Positions 1 to 9,344 are shown, counted from the stretch's first letter. The stretch: 64,000 nucleotides of DNA from Enterococcus thailandicus (GCF_001886265.1 NZ_JXLE01000014.1:18014-82013); one strand, 5' to 3'. The notes: generated by a model from the letters alone, not told the origin. Translations and numbers: made by a program.

Positions 1-1
1 C

Positions 2-514
2 ATTGGTGATTTAATCAAACTGCCTTTTGGCTTCCATGGTGAACCAGCCTATCTCCCACTGATTGGTAATGCGCGAAAAACAGCACTTGTAGCTGCTAGT
101 CATATTACTTTAGCAGATCCTAAGCCAATTCCAACCTCACAGCGATCGATTGGAACAGAAATTTTCGGCGTCTTTCTGGGTAGTTCTGGAATCACTCAAG
201 ACGAGGCTGATTTTTATGGATTAGAAACTTCGTCGATTACCAAAACTTATACGCACTTTTCGAACTATCATCCAGTCAAAGATTTCTTTGTAACCTTCAA
301 AGTGCTGTACGATACGAAAACGAAACAGTTATTCGGCGCTCAACTGATAAGTAACCAAAAAGATATGTTGGACCTACTCAATGTTTTGACGCAAATGATT
401 GTCGATCAAACCAAGGTGGACGACCTTGTGTTTTCTGAACTTTATTACAATCCAAAGCTTTCGCCTTCAACTAATTTTTTGGCTGACCTTGGTTTAGAAT
501 CTTTACTCAAGTAA
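2..514 (+). CDS. FAD-dependent pyridine nucleotide-disulfide oxidoreductase, C-terminal part
   Basis: The reading frame is open from base 2 and its start lies outside the window; about 170 C-terminal residues are visible. They look like the end of the NAD-binding domain plus the dimerisation domain of the CoA-disulfide reductase / NADH oxidase family. Visible family features are an IGD near the start (the FAD-contacting GD), then a YHPVKDFFVTFKVLYD strand pattern, a LFGAQLIS strand, and a C-terminal SELYYNPKLSP segment like the ELxYxP segment of the family. The redox-active cysteine region is outside the window, so reductase, oxidase and persulfide reductase cannot be told apart. The TAA stop at 512 is followed at once by a terminator. 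Confidence 0.75.
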   Translation: MGDLIKLPFGFHGEPAYLPLIGNARKTALVAASHITLADPKPIPTSQRSIGTEIFGVFLGSSGITQDEADFYGLETSSITKTYTHFSNYHPVKDFFVTFKVLYDTKTKQLFGAQLISNQKDMLDLLNVLTQMIVDQTKVDDLVFSELYYNPKLSPSTNFLADLGLESLLK

Positions 515-560
515 AAAAAGCAGTAACCCTAATCATTTTGTTTGGGGTTGCTGCTTTTTT
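515..560 (+). terminator. Rho-independent terminator of the reductase gene
   Basis: Stem arms GCAGTAACCC and GGGTTGCTGC (one G-T wobble) are followed by six T. It starts straight after the stop codon at 514. Confidence 0.85.
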
Positions 561-630
561 GACAAGGTAAAACCTCCAAATAATACGTAATTAAATGAAT
601 ATTAAACCTTCTAATAAAAAATAAAATACT

Positions 631-688
631 AAAAAACTGCCAACAAAGTTCAGACATCTGACTGTCCAACTTCGTTTGCAGTTTTTTG
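631..688 (-). terminator. Terminator of the WxL operon
   Basis: Long hairpin with outer arms AAAAAACTGC / GCAGTTTTTT and inner pairing of AACAAAGTT with AACTTCGTT. It lies ten bases beyond the stop of the DUF916 gene and has A/T tails on both sides, so it could work in both directions. Confidence 0.7.
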
Positions 689-697
689 TATAGAATC

Positions 698-1756
698 TTA
701 TTTCGTTTCTGTTTCCGATTCTTCCTCTTTTTTCCTTCTCTTAAGAAGAATAATCCAGAAGATTCCTAGCAGGATTACTCCAAGGAGAATTCCAAAGACT
801 AGATAGATCCACATTGGAATAGTTGCTTTCTTACCGGCATCAATCGTTGCTTCGTTGATTTCTTTCGCTTGTTTAGCTGAAATTGTGAAGTTTTCATCAA
901 AAATCCATTCATTGTCTTTCGCATCTGTTACACGCAGATGCAAGCTGTATTCACCAGCTGTTAACGGTTCTTTTTCCCAATCAATTGCAAAACGATAGGT
1001 TGAGTTTGGTGCTAATTGCATATCATTGTCATAAGTAACATGACGCACTTCTTTGTTCGTTTTACGATTTTTTACAGTTGCTTCATATTTTAAGTGACCA
1101 TAAGCATCCATAGTTGGATTGTCTAAAATAGCTACTACACTCGTTTTTCCAAATGAAATAGCAGGTTCCACTTTTTTTAACGTTAACTTTCGTGGTACTT
1201 CTGTATCTGTTTCCGTTAATTTTAAACCTAAAATATAACCATAACTATTGACAATCCCTTTTTGGTCTTTAGCTGTTTCTTTCACTACTTGAATTGCTGC
1301 TAAAATTTGACCATCAAATTGGTCTTTTGGCATTGTCAAAGTAATCGGTACTTCTTTGCTACTCTTTTTAGGAACAGTTACTGTATCTGCTACTTTGGCA
1401 ATCGAATCAATTGCGTAAGGATAATCATTTTTCTCTGATTCTTTTTTCTCATTGTAATCAATAAATCCTTGGCTATTTGTGTATGCTTGATTGATGTTGA
1501 TTTTATACGTTGACTCCGCGTTGGAAGTATTGTTGATCTTCACGTGAATCGTTTGTTCTTGTGCTGGTTCCATTCGTAAATCAAAAAAGCTTTTTTCTTT
1601 GTCGATTTGGTTCTCTGGAATGACTGCTTGGATATCATAGCCGACTTCACCAGCATCTTCTTGTGCAAATGTTGGCAATGGTGCTGTCAAAAGCAAACTC
1701 AACAACAAAAGGAAACTACTTACTATCTTTCGCGACTTCTTTATTTGTTTGAACAT
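698..1756 (-). CDS. WxL-interacting surface protein, DUF916 + DUF3324
   Basis: A 352-residue cell-envelope protein that probably partners the WxL proteins encoded upstream. Residues 1-31 are a signal peptide ending in TFAQ. The first half is a DUF916-type beta domain (IPENQIDKEKSFFDLRMEP is the family start). The second half is DUF3324-like, with KNRKTNKEV and LTAGEYSLHLRV. A hydrophobic span near residues 313-337 is followed by a basic/acidic tail, so the protein should be anchored in the membrane facing out. Family knowledge: DUF916 binds peptidoglycan and DUF3324 binds host or partner proteins in WxL complexes; E. faecium homologues are called DufA/B. It is the last gene of the five-gene minus-strand operon. 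The gap of about 90 bases from the preceding WxL gene holds no terminator that I can see. Confidence 0.9.
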   Translation of the reverse strand: MFKQIKKSRKIVSSFLLLLSLLLTAPLPTFAQEDAGEVGYDIQAVIPENQIDKEKSFFDLRMEPAQEQTIHVKINNTSNAESTYKININQAYTNSQGFIDYNEKKESEKNDYPYAIDSIAKVADTVTVPKKSSKEVPITLTMPKDQFDGQILAAIQVVKETAKDQKGIVNSYGYILGLKLTETDTEVPRKLTLKKVEPAISFGKTSVVAILDNPTMDAYGHLKYEATVKNRKTNKEVRHVTYDNDMQLAPNSTYRFAIDWEKEPLTAGEYSLHLRVTDAKDNEWIFDENFTISAKQAKEINEATIDAGKKATIPMWIYLVFGILLGVILLGIFWIILLKRRKKEEESETETK

Positions 1757-1849
1757 TCTTGATTTCTCCTTATTTTAAACATTGAATAAAGAAGCCGCGC
1801 AAATGCGCAGCTCCTCGTCATTCGTTCATTTATTACTTGTTGTTACTAA

Positions 1850-2452
1850 TTATTTTGCGTCTGCTGTGTTGTATAGTTGGTATTGGATGCTTCCAGCTAA
1901 TGTATCACCTGCAACTAATACACGATCTGCATCAGTAAAACCGATTGACACATTGTCAACAGCTGTTTCAATCAAACCAGTGTTGTTTGCAGCTGTTTTA
2001 GTAGCTTCAGCTTTCGCTACGATTCCTTCAGCACCTGTTGCAGCAACTTCTGTTCCATTAATTTGGAATGAATCAACGGTAAATTCTTTTGAATCAGAAG
2101 AACGAGTTAATTTATTAGAAGCAACGTTGGCTTTAACAGACCATTCACGATCGATACGGTCATTGAAGACTTCGATTGTTTCATCTGTTAAATCAGCAGT
2201 CAAGTTATATGTTGCATTTTGTAGTTTTGATTCGAAGTTATAGGCAGCTGGTACTTTTTCCAAAGTTAACATTTTTTGATCTGGATCTGTTGGGTCAAGA
2301 GGATCTGTTGGATCGTCGTTATCAGTGATGACAACTTCTGTAGGTGTTTCACCTTTTTGATCGACTACTTCTTGTGCTTGAACACTTGTTGCTCCTAAAG
2401 TTGCTAATACCATTGCGCTTAATGTCATACTTACGATTTTTGTGTTTTTCAT
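1850..2452 (-). CDS. Small WxL-domain surface protein with altered WxL motifs
   Basis: 200 residues with a signal peptide cut after VQAQ (about residue 27). An acidic Pro-rich stretch of DPTDP-like repeats follows (about 46-58), as in other small WxL proteins (SwpA type). The rest is one C-terminal WxL domain, which in this family holds proteins to peptidoglycan without covalent linkage. The first diagnostic motif reads W-S-V instead of W-x-L, and the C-terminal one reads Y-Q-L. The other WxL proteins in the operon keep at least one W-x-L. The family call rests on the fold pattern, Pro/Asp linker and operon position. Start: ATG after a GGAGATTATTAAA leader. Confidence 0.88.
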   Translation of the reverse strand: MKNTKIVSMTLSAMVLATLGATSVQAQEVVDQKGETPTEVVITDNDDPTDPLDPTDPDQKMLTLEKVPAAYNFESKLQNATYNLTADLTDETIEVFNDRIDREWSVKANVASNKLTRSSDSKEFTVDSFQINGTEVAATGAEGIVAKAEATKTAANNTGLIETAVDNVSIGFTDADRVLVAGDTLAGSIQYQLYNTADAK

Positions 2453-2502
2453 TTTAATAATCTCCTTTAAATTTGATTGTTATAAAAAATTAGTTATAAA
2501 AA

Positions 2503-3069
2503 CTAATCTATTTCCGGTGTATTTAACAAAGTAACTAATTGTTTGCCAACAAACTCCCCAGTAGGTAAATCCGCTGGCAGTTCCAAATGAATCTTTTGTT
2601 TATCAATTTGATAATAGTACTCAGTTGATTGAGAAGAATAAGCTTCTAAGATTGTCCCAGCCTCATTTGGATCGGCAGCGATTTTCTGCGGTGTAGCCTG
2701 AACGACTTCACCGGATTGATTCGTGCTTAATTTTCCTCGTCCGAGTAATACTTTCACTTGGTATTCTTGACCGTTTGTAAATGTTGAAAGCTGATAGGTC
2801 AATTGCCAAGGGCTTTTTTTATTTTCCCGTTGGTCCCTGACAGCAATCAATAGGTCACTAGTTGCTTGAATCTCTTGTTCGTGAGCGGACTTTTGATAGG
2901 TTCCAAAAGTTGGCGCAGTCACTTTTTCTAACTTGATTGGGCTTTCCACAATCGTGACATTCATCGGTGTCTGATCTTCTTCTCCTAAAATTTCTTGAGC
3001 AAAAGCTGGAGTTGGGAGCAAAAGACAAAGTAGTAATCCGATGAAAATAAACTCAATTCGTTTCTTCAT
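2503..3069 (-). CDS. WxL-domain surface protein
   Basis: 188 residues. A 25-residue signal peptide ending in AFAQ is followed almost directly by a WxL-type domain. The first motif is W-Q-L (SPWQLTYQL); the last strand ends in VTLLNTPEID, so the second W-x-L is degenerate. It has no lectin or Ser/Thr-rich region and is likely a small wall-associated adaptor. Its start overlaps the end of the upstream LPxTG-like gene by 17 bases, a sign of translational coupling in one operon. The function of this subclass is not known to me. Confidence 0.85.
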   Translation of the reverse strand: MKKRIEFIFIGLLLCLLLPTPAFAQEILGEEDQTPMNVTIVESPIKLEKVTAPTFGTYQKSAHEQEIQATSDLLIAVRDQRENKKSPWQLTYQLSTFTNGQEYQVKVLLGRGKLSTNQSGEVVQATPQKIAADPNEAGTILEAYSSQSTEYYYQIDKQKIHLELPADLPTGEFVGKQLVTLLNTPEID

Positions 3070-3358
3070 CTTCGTCTCGCCTCCTTCTCAACCAGAAAAT
3101 CAAGAACACCACTCCGATGAATAATGTGCCAATAAACGAAAGAATAAATACGCTAGTTTCGTTGGTCTTAGGCAGTAATGAATGATTCTTATTTCCATCT
3201 ATTACTCCAGGTTGTTCATTTTTTTCATTGACGATCCGAAAAGTGACTTGCTGTTCATCCATATCAAAGTTAGGTTGCTCACTGGCAAAAGTATCCAGAC
3301 TGCTAAATAGAAAAAGTCCAAATACGATCATCAAGCTCTGAATGATTCTTTTTTTCAT
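3053..3358 (-). CDS. Small sortase-anchored protein, LPKTN motif
   Basis: 101 residues: signal peptide (about 1-25, ending TFAS), about 40 polar residues, an LPKTN sorting-like motif near 63, a hydrophobic helix and an Arg-rich tail (RRRRDEDEE). That order is the sortase substrate layout, but the fifth motif residue is Asn, not Gly, so either a sortase with relaxed specificity acts on it or it stays in the membrane. Similar small LPxTG proteins are often found between large and small WxL genes. It begins 12 bases after the stop of the large WxL gene. Confidence 0.85.
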   Translation of the reverse strand: MKKRIIQSLMIVFGLFLFSSLDTFASEQPNFDMDEQQVTFRIVNEKNEQPGVIDGNKNHSLLPKTNETSVFILSFIGTLFIGVVFLIFWLRRRRDEDEETN

Positions 3359-3370
3359 TCCTTCGCCCCC

Positions 3371-6280
3371 CTACTCTGGTACTTCTGTGTCGTAAAGGTT
3401 CCACTTCACGACAGCTTTACCACTGTAATCGCCGACACGCATATAATTACCACTTTGAAGTAAGACACCTTCTGATTCATTCCATGTTTTAGTCGTCATA
3501 AAGTCCGTTGGTGTCACGTCCCCTTTGCGCATAACAAGCACAGGGTCTGACATGATTGTTTGTTCGGCACTTGAGGCATCCTTTTTAAAGACGAAATCAA
3601 ATGGTGCAGTAGCATCTGTCAACTCAGCCTGTACATATAATGACCAAGTTGAGGTATCTTCGCGACTGTCAAAGACACTGAGCGTCATTGGGTTCCCGCT
3701 ATCCCTAGCCAAGGTTCCTTTTGATTCACTCGCTTTTCTTCCCGTCCAACTCAACATGTCTGGTGCAGTCTCAAAGGAAAGCTTTCCAGTAACATCTAAT
3801 TTCAATTTCAACGTTTGAACTTCGTCGCCACGTTTCATGGTAATCGTATAATCGTTCACCCCTGGAACAATTTTATCTGCAGGAATATGCCAGCTATGGC
3901 TATTAAACTCGGTTGAACCTGTTGTGACAATTTGAGCGAACTCATTTGTTGCATCAGGATCATTTCGATTGATTGTGAAATTTAAAATATCACCATCATC
4001 TTCATCTTTCCAATAGAAAGTTAAATCATAACCATCTGCTACTTCTGAGCGATCTTTTGTTTCTGTTTTTTCAGTCACTACATTAGGTGTTTCCCAAGAT
4101 AAAACTGTTGGGTGTTCCGGTTGTGGTACAACCCAGTAGGCTACTTCATCGCCATGGAAGTTAAGCAAGCCACCTACGTTATTTTCCCTAGCAGTAATCT
4201 GGCTTTCAAAATATGTTTTTTTCCTATCACCTTTTGCTTTTAATGAAGCAGTGAATTCCAGTGTAACTTTTTTCCCGATACCAACTGCGATACTGGGTGA
4301 AAATGTTACAGTGACGTTTCCATTGGCATCAACAGTTCCAGATGCTCCAACAACCTCTTTTCCATCCACTTTTATTGCTTTGATTCCTTTAGAAATATCA
4401 TAGATTGCCGTATCTAATGTTGCATGCCAAGTTGTAATGTCGTATACGTCTTCAGCAGCAGAGTCAATTGCAAACGTTGATTTTAGTGTAACGTCATCAC
4501 CATATTGTGCAGATGGTAATGACTCTGAGTATTGATCTTCTGGCGTATCCTTTGAATCAACAATTGAGGTACCATTGGCAACCACATCATTTGTGACTGT
4601 TGCACCTAAATCTACTGGAACTTGGGTGAAGACAAATTTTGTTTGACCACTAGACTCCCCATTTGCTGCGGTGAATCCCCAGTAGGCTTTTCCTTCATTT
4701 GCACTTAAATTTAATCCTTTATCAGAGTTCAAGGTATCCCATGGAATATTAACTGTTGGTGTTTTTGCACCTGTGATCGGATTTTCTAAATAATAACTAA
4801 ATTGATTACTTGATTTAACAAAGTTATAGCGAAACTCATACCAAGTTCCATCTTTTACATTATCGGCTACATAATCATTCATATACTGAATATCTTTATG
4901 ATAGACTTTTGCTTTATTACCATCACTCCAGCTTTCGTCTCCAAAAAAATTTCCCTCTGATCGATAGGTAAATTTATAATCTCCTGGTAAATTCCATGCC
5001 ATATGCGGTACTTTCTGTGCATTACTTTGTTTGTCAAATATCCCGTCGCCACCAGTATTTGCATATAAATCAAATTCAATCGCAACTGAATTTTTAATAG
5101 CATGATAGTCAGGATACCGTAGTGCTCCAAAAAGTGATGGCTTATATGCATTTGTTCCGCCATAAACACCTAAGTTTTGTCCATCAGAATATGCATTTGC
5201 TGTTGTTAGTGCCTGATCTTTTGCCGCATCATTATGCATGACAAAAGCAAAGCCGTCTGCTTGTTCCGTTCCAAAGTTCACATACGTTCTTCCGTGAAAG
5301 TCTTGATTAAAATCTAAACGATATTTATAGTTAGACCAAACACCGACAGCACGATTGCTTCCTGAAAGAGAAATTTCATCATAAGGCATCCCATTGTTCT
5401 GATCAGATGGGCCAGGTTTAACTATGTCACCTACGCTAAAATTCGGGTCGTAATGTCCATCCTTATCAGGTCGGCTCTTTCCAACGGTTGAAAAAATACC
5501 ATCTAATTGAATCGCACCTTTTGGAACAACTGGATTTCCGGTTCCTAATCCTGCTCGTGCTAAGCTACTTCTTGCCGCAACTGCCGGTGCCACAGCACGT
5601 TGTGTTGTTGAACCAGAAGTGTTCTTCGTACTTTCAGATGTTTTCGTAGTCGATGAACTCGTGGCTGATTCAGCAGAACTTGTCATTTCAGTCGTTTCAC
5701 TGGCAGTTTCTTCTACTTCGCTTGTCGAGCTTTCAGTAGCTGTTGTCGATTCTTCTGTTGTGTTCGTTTCCTCGCTGCTTGTTTCTTCTGTTGCCGTAAA
5801 AGAAAAATCATACGTTTCTTTCTGGTTCAATAAAAGTTGCTGTTCCCCCTCATTTATCACTGGGGAAATTTTCAACGTGTAATCGAATTGCTGGGGAATT
5901 TTTTTTGTTTGGATCTCGAGTTGCATTGTTTGAGCTTGCTGATTATTTTCACCAATTTGATAAATACCATTTTTATCTGGTTGTACTTGTTGCTCTTTAT
6001 CTGGTTGGTAAACACTAAGCACATCAGTAGGTTCAGTAACAGTGAAAGTCATTTGTCGATTCATTTCAGACGATGATTTTTCAATCAATACAGTCCAAAC
6101 AAGATTACCAGATTCGACTTGTTCAACTTTTTGGAGCGAAACATTGCCAACTTGGTTCTGATTTTCTTGCGCACTTTCTGTCGTCACAGCCTGAACGATT
6201 TCTGGCGAAGCCAACATTGTCGGTGCAATGAATAGTGAAACTGTTGCTTGTAAGACCAACATTTTCGTAAACTTTTTCAC
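3371..6280 (-). CDS. Large WxL-domain surface protein with L-type lectin domain
   Basis: 969 residues, first gene of the surface operon. Order of parts: signal peptide (1 to about 31); a beta domain to about 165; a Ser/Thr/Glu-rich stretch (about 165-235) that should be extended; an L-type lectin-like region (about 250-560) with GTEQADGFAFVMHND, VAIEFDLYAN and AYWGFTAANG, the usual core strands of that fold; two or more Ig-like beta domains; and a C-terminal WxL domain with both motifs intact, W-S-L and W-N-L. It is likely a wall-bound adhesin or glycan-binding protein; the ligand cannot be read from sequence. It corresponds to the LwpA/LwpB class of E. faecium WxL loci. Confidence 0.92.
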   Translation of the reverse strand: MKKFTKMLVLQATVSLFIAPTMLASPEIVQAVTTESAQENQNQVGNVSLQKVEQVESGNLVWTVLIEKSSSEMNRQMTFTVTEPTDVLSVYQPDKEQQVQPDKNGIYQIGENNQQAQTMQLEIQTKKIPQQFDYTLKISPVINEGEQQLLLNQKETYDFSFTATEETSSEETNTTEESTTATESSTSEVEETASETTEMTSSAESATSSSTTKTSESTKNTSGSTTQRAVAPAVAARSSLARAGLGTGNPVVPKGAIQLDGIFSTVGKSRPDKDGHYDPNFSVGDIVKPGPSDQNNGMPYDEISLSGSNRAVGVWSNYKYRLDFNQDFHGRTYVNFGTEQADGFAFVMHNDAAKDQALTTANAYSDGQNLGVYGGTNAYKPSLFGALRYPDYHAIKNSVAIEFDLYANTGGDGIFDKQSNAQKVPHMAWNLPGDYKFTYRSEGNFFGDESWSDGNKAKVYHKDIQYMNDYVADNVKDGTWYEFRYNFVKSSNQFSYYLENPITGAKTPTVNIPWDTLNSDKGLNLSANEGKAYWGFTAANGESSGQTKFVFTQVPVDLGATVTNDVVANGTSIVDSKDTPEDQYSESLPSAQYGDDVTLKSTFAIDSAAEDVYDITTWHATLDTAIYDISKGIKAIKVDGKEVVGASGTVDANGNVTVTFSPSIAVGIGKKVTLEFTASLKAKGDRKKTYFESQITARENNVGGLLNFHGDEVAYWVVPQPEHPTVLSWETPNVVTEKTETKDRSEVADGYDLTFYWKDEDDGDILNFTINRNDPDATNEFAQIVTTGSTEFNSHSWHIPADKIVPGVNDYTITMKRGDEVQTLKLKLDVTGKLSFETAPDMLSWTGRKASESKGTLARDSGNPMTLSVFDSREDTSTWSLYVQAELTDATAPFDFVFKKDASSAEQTIMSDPVLVMRKGDVTPTDFMTTKTWNESEGVLLQSGNYMRVGDYSGKAVVKWNLYDTEVPE

Positions 6281-6558
6281 TTTTTCTCCTCCCTTCTGCT
6301 CATTTTACTGTTTTGATTTTGTGCATAAACGAATTAAGCACACAGAACATTGGTTTATTCTATATGCTTAGTATATTTATTTTTTCTGTAAATTTTTATC
6401 AGATTTTTTTCATTTTTTTAAAAAACGTGAGAATTTTATTAACAAAACGTTTCAAAACCAGCCTTAAAACGACTAATATAAAGTAAGAGAATGCTTCTTC
6501 CACTCATTGAAAATGAACGTATATCTGGTTTTTTTCACAAAAAAGGTCGTGTATCTAA

Positions 6559-7142
6559 ATGAAAAGAAATACGCAAACAAAAGAAAAAATCAAAAAATCG
6601 TTTATCCAGCTCATTAACGAAAAGGTTTTGAATCAATGACAGTAAGTGACATTGCAAAGCAGTCTCAGATCAACAGAGGAACTTTTTATCTTCATTACGT
6701 CGATAAATATGATCTAATGGAAAAATTAGAAATGGAAGCTATTTATGACCTCAAACAAATTTTGTTATTAGATACAAACCCTAAAAATTTGGAAGATCCT
6801 ATCCAATTGATTCCTTATGAATCTATTTTGCACGCACTTATCTACATAAAAAATGATTTTGAGTTTATTCAGGCTTTAGCTAGTGAAGGTGGCGATCCAC
6901 ATTTTATGCAGATGGTCAAAGATATTTTAAATGAACTGGTTCTTTCAAAATTAGATAAGTCCAAAAGTCTTCAATTTTCTCGTAAAAATTTACCCGACGA
7001 TTACGCCAAAGAAATTTTATTATCCAGTATTGTCGGCGTTGTCAATTTATGGATCAAAAAAGGTGGAGAAGAAACACCAGAACAAATTGCGACTATTATT
7101 ACCAAAGCAAAAGAAATCTCCCCTTATGAACTTTTACTTTAA
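6559..7142 (+). pseudogene. TetR/AcrR-family regulator interrupted by a frameshift
   Basis: ATG at 6559 opens a frame encoding the usual TetR first helix (KEKIKKSFIQLINEK) that stops at TGA 6637. The rest of the protein continues one frame over from 6636 (MTVSDIAKQS, then RGTFYLHYVDKYDLMEKL, the classic TetR turn and YxHFxDK motif) to 7142. Adding one A to the four-A run at 6620-6623 restores a continuous reading, EKGFESMTVSDIA, as in intact relatives. ATG 6636 has an AAAGG in front, so a protein of 168 residues lacking helix 1 could still be made; it would have a damaged DNA-binding domain. A base-calling error in a homopolymer is the main alternative. Confidence 0.8.
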
Positions 7143-7314
7143 AGCACAAGTCTCTTGAGAGTGAGATAAAACTGGAAAACCGGTCATTCTCAGCACATTT
7201 TTCAATTTAAAAAACGTCTAAAATCAACGTTTTCAAAATGAATTTTAGGCATTTTTTCTATTTTGGCTACTTTTTCCAGACTAAAGATACTCTTTGTAAA
7301 AGCAGAGTCCAATT

Positions 7315-7351
7315 TAATACAAAAAAAGAGTCCTTGCTTAAGCAAGGACTC
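7315..7351 (-). terminator. Terminator after rplS
   Basis: Perfect 12-base arms GAGTCCTTGCTT / AAGCAAGGACTC followed on the minus strand by seven T, 19 bases past the rplS stop. Confidence 0.95.
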
Positions 7352-7370
7352 AGATTTGTCGAATAATAAA

Positions 7371-7718
7371 TTAACGACGGATTTCTTTGATACGAGCAGC
7401 TTTTCCGTGTAATGCACGTAAGTAGTACAATTTTGCACGACGTACTTTACCATAACGAACTACTTCGATTTGAGCAACACGTGGTGTGTGTACTGGGAAT
7501 GTACGTTCAACGCCCACTCCGTTAGAAATTTTACGAACTGTGTAAGTTTCGCTGATTCCAGCACCACGGCGTTTGATTACAACACCTTCAAATAACTGGA
7601 TACGTTCGCGTGAACCTTCGACAACTTTCGCGTGAACACGTACAGTGTCACCAGGGCGGAAAGCTGGGATGTCAGAACGTAGTTGTTCTTTTGTTAATTC
7701 TTCGATTAATGGATTCAT
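7371..7718 (-). CDS. rplS: 50S ribosomal protein L19
   Basis: 115 residues, the normal length for bacterial L19, which sits at the 30S-50S interface. Recognisable blocks are [13 protein letters not shown], the [14 protein letters not shown] core and [10 protein letters not shown] near the C-terminus. It follows trmD with a 140-base spacer that carries its own promoter and a structured leader, so its expression can be set apart from trmD. ATG is preceded by AAGGAGAAGAAAAC. Confidence 0.98.
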   Translation of the reverse strand: MNPLIEELTKEQLRSDIPAFRPGDTVRVHAKVVEGSRERIQLFEGVVIKRRGAGISETYTVRKISNGVGVERTFPVHTPRVAQIEVVRYGKVRRAKLYYLRALHGKAARIKEIRR

Positions 7719-7798
7719 GTTTTCTTCTCCTTATTCCAAACATTCTTATGAGTGAACTCACAGCGGAACATCGTAATAGTTAAGTGCTTTGCACTCAC
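7719..7798 (-). promoter_or_regulatory. Probable L19 leader (autoregulatory 5' UTR)
   Basis: The stretch between the rplS promoter and ATG can fold. GTGC-AAA-GCAC is an inner hairpin, and the GTGAGT before it can pair with ACTCAT about 50 bases later. Firmicutes rplS genes are known to carry an L19 leader here that lets L19 repress its own mRNA. I infer the assignment from position and pairing; a covariance search with the L19_leader model would settle it. Confidence 0.5.
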
Positions 7799-7804
7799 CA
7801 TAAA

Positions 7805-7833
7805 ATATTATCACACTATCAAATGAGTGTAAA
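7805..7833 (-). promoter_or_regulatory. rplS promoter
   Basis: On the minus strand TTTACA (7828-7833) and TAATAT (7805-7810) are 17 bases apart, a good sigma-A promoter between trmD and rplS. Confidence 0.7.
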
Positions 7834-7858
7834 GTAAATTTTCATGACAAACAGTATT

Positions 7859-8605
7859 TTACTGCTCTGCCTCTTCTTGCTGGATTTCAGCTAAAAATTT
7901 CGCCATCTGCGGTGTTAGTTCTAAGTCAGCTAGTAGATCCGGGCGTCGTTGAACGGTTCGACGTAACGATTCTTTTAATTGCCACTCTTCAATCAGCTTA
8001 TGATTACCATTCGTTAATACATCAGGGACTTTCATTCCTTTAAATTCAGCAGGTCTTGTGTACTGCGGATGCTCAAGTAAGCCAGTAGAATATGAATCTG
8101 TTTGCGCAGAAGTTTGATTTCCTAACACATCGGGAAGTAAGCGAACAGTGGCATCAATCATAACCATCGCTCCAAGTTCTCCCCCAGTCAAAACGTAATC
8201 ACCCAACGAAACTTCGTCTGTTACCAAGGTTCGGATTCGTTCATCATATCCTTCATAATGACCACAAATAAATACTAACTGCTCTTCTTGCGAAAATTCT
8301 TCTGCCATCGCTTGATTAAATTGTTTACCAGCTGGGTCTAACAAAATCACTCGCTTCTTGACAGTTGGATTTGCTTCATCAATTGCTTTTAAATTGTCAT
8401 AGATTGGTTGAACTTTCAATAACATTCCAGCTCCACCACCATAAGGGTAGTCATCGACTGTTTGGTGTTTGTTATCAGAATACTCACGAAAATTAGACAC
8501 ATTGATGTCTAGCAATCCTTTATCAACAGCTTTCCCAATAATTGATTCACCCATAGGACCTTCAAACATTTTAGGAAATAGGGTCAATACATCAATTTTC
8601 ATCAT
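7859..8605 (-). CDS. trmD: tRNA (guanine-N1-)-methyltransferase TrmD
   Basis: About 248 residues, full length. It makes m1G37 in tRNAs that read CCN/CUN/CGG and so prevents +1 frameshifting. Family features: start [15 protein letters not shown], the knot-forming SAM-binding segments [13 protein letters not shown] and [11 protein letters not shown], and [19 protein letters not shown]. It overlaps the end of rimM by 14 bases; an AGAAGGG lies seven bases before ATG 8605 (ATG 8602 is the alternative). Confidence 0.97.
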   Translation of the reverse strand: MMKIDVLTLFPKMFEGPMGESIIGKAVDKGLLDINVSNFREYSDNKHQTVDDYPYGGGAGMLLKVQPIYDNLKAIDEANPTVKKRVILLDPAGKQFNQAMAEEFSQEEQLVFICGHYEGYDERIRTLVTDEVSLGDYVLTGGELGAMVMIDATVRLLPDVLGNQTSAQTDSYSTGLLEHPQYTRPAEFKGMKVPDVLTNGNHKLIEEWQLKESLRRTVQRRPDLLADLELTPQMAKFLAEIQQEEAEQ

Positions 8606-9116
8606 CAATCAACCCTTCTGGAATTTCCACATGGACTACTCCATTGGCTACATCCACTTCCTTTACGACTGATGCAATATAAGGAAGCAACAAATCTTTT
8701 TTCTTTTCACGTTGAACTACCCAAACATCATTTGCTCCAGGAGAAAGGATTTCTTTTACTTTTCCAAGTTTTTCGCCAGCCTCATCCAAGACCTCTAAGC
8801 CGATGATCTCATGGTAATAAAATTCATTTTCTTCTAGCGCTGAAATTTCTTCTTTTGACACCTTTAAAATGCCATCACGATATTTTTCGACATCATTGAT
8901 TGATGGGTGTCCTTCAAAACTCAACAAATCAAAATTTTTATGTTTACGATGACTTTTGATAGTCAATTCAACCGGTGCTTTTCCATCTTGGAACAAAGTT
9001 AGCTGTGCACCCTTTTGGTAACGTTCTTCAGGAAAGTCAGTCGTTGAAATAACACGAACTTCACCCTTTAAACCTTGAGTATTGACAATTTTTCCAACAT
9101 TTAGATATTCAGTCAC
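8592..9116 (-). CDS. rimM: 16S rRNA processing protein RimM
   Basis: 174 residues with the two beta-barrel parts of Rim[17 protein letters not shown] at the N-terminus and the PRC barrel with [12 protein letters not shown], then GANDVWVV and [14 protein letters not shown]. It helps mature the 16S 3' domain and binds S19. The start is GTG behind GAGGAAAAATT. A terminator and 268 bases separate it from khpA, so rimM-trmD is a transcription unit of its own here. I found no convincing promoter in that gap. Confidence 0.96.
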   Translation of the reverse strand: MTEYLNVGKIVNTQGLKGEVRVISTTDFPEERYQKGAQLTLFQDGKAPVELTIKSHRKHKNFDLLSFEGHPSINDVEKYRDGILKVSKEEISALEENEFYYHEIIGLEVLDEAGEKLGKVKEILSPGANDVWVVQREKKKDLLLPYIASVVKEVDVANGVVHVEIPEGLIDDEN

Positions 9117-9344
9117 AATTTTTCCTCATTTCTTTTTTCTCTGCTTCATTTTAGCATGGGCGTTTAGTCAATTCTAGTTTTGTTTTTCAAAATGAATTCT
9201 TTTTTACTTTTATGTCAAAAAATAGAAAAATACGGGACATAGATTGAACTCATTTTGTGTTCTACCCACGTTTTACGTTTACGGTTGAATAAGGTAATCT
9301 TTGCGATAGAAACTTTTTAAGGACATCATTCTTTCGTAGAAAGC

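Noticed and set aside
6440..6500. cre-like AAACGTTT upstream of the large WxL gene
   Set aside because: Spacing of the fixed bases is one short of the cre consensus.
6616..6640. Programmed -1 frameshifting in the TetR gene
   Set aside because: The zero-frame codons GAA AAG do not form a classic slippery heptamer (the P-site codon would not re-pair), and no stimulatory hairpin is evident.
7202..7453. Open frame overlapping rplS and its terminator
   Set aside because: Shadow of rplS in another frame; it runs through the terminator hairpin.
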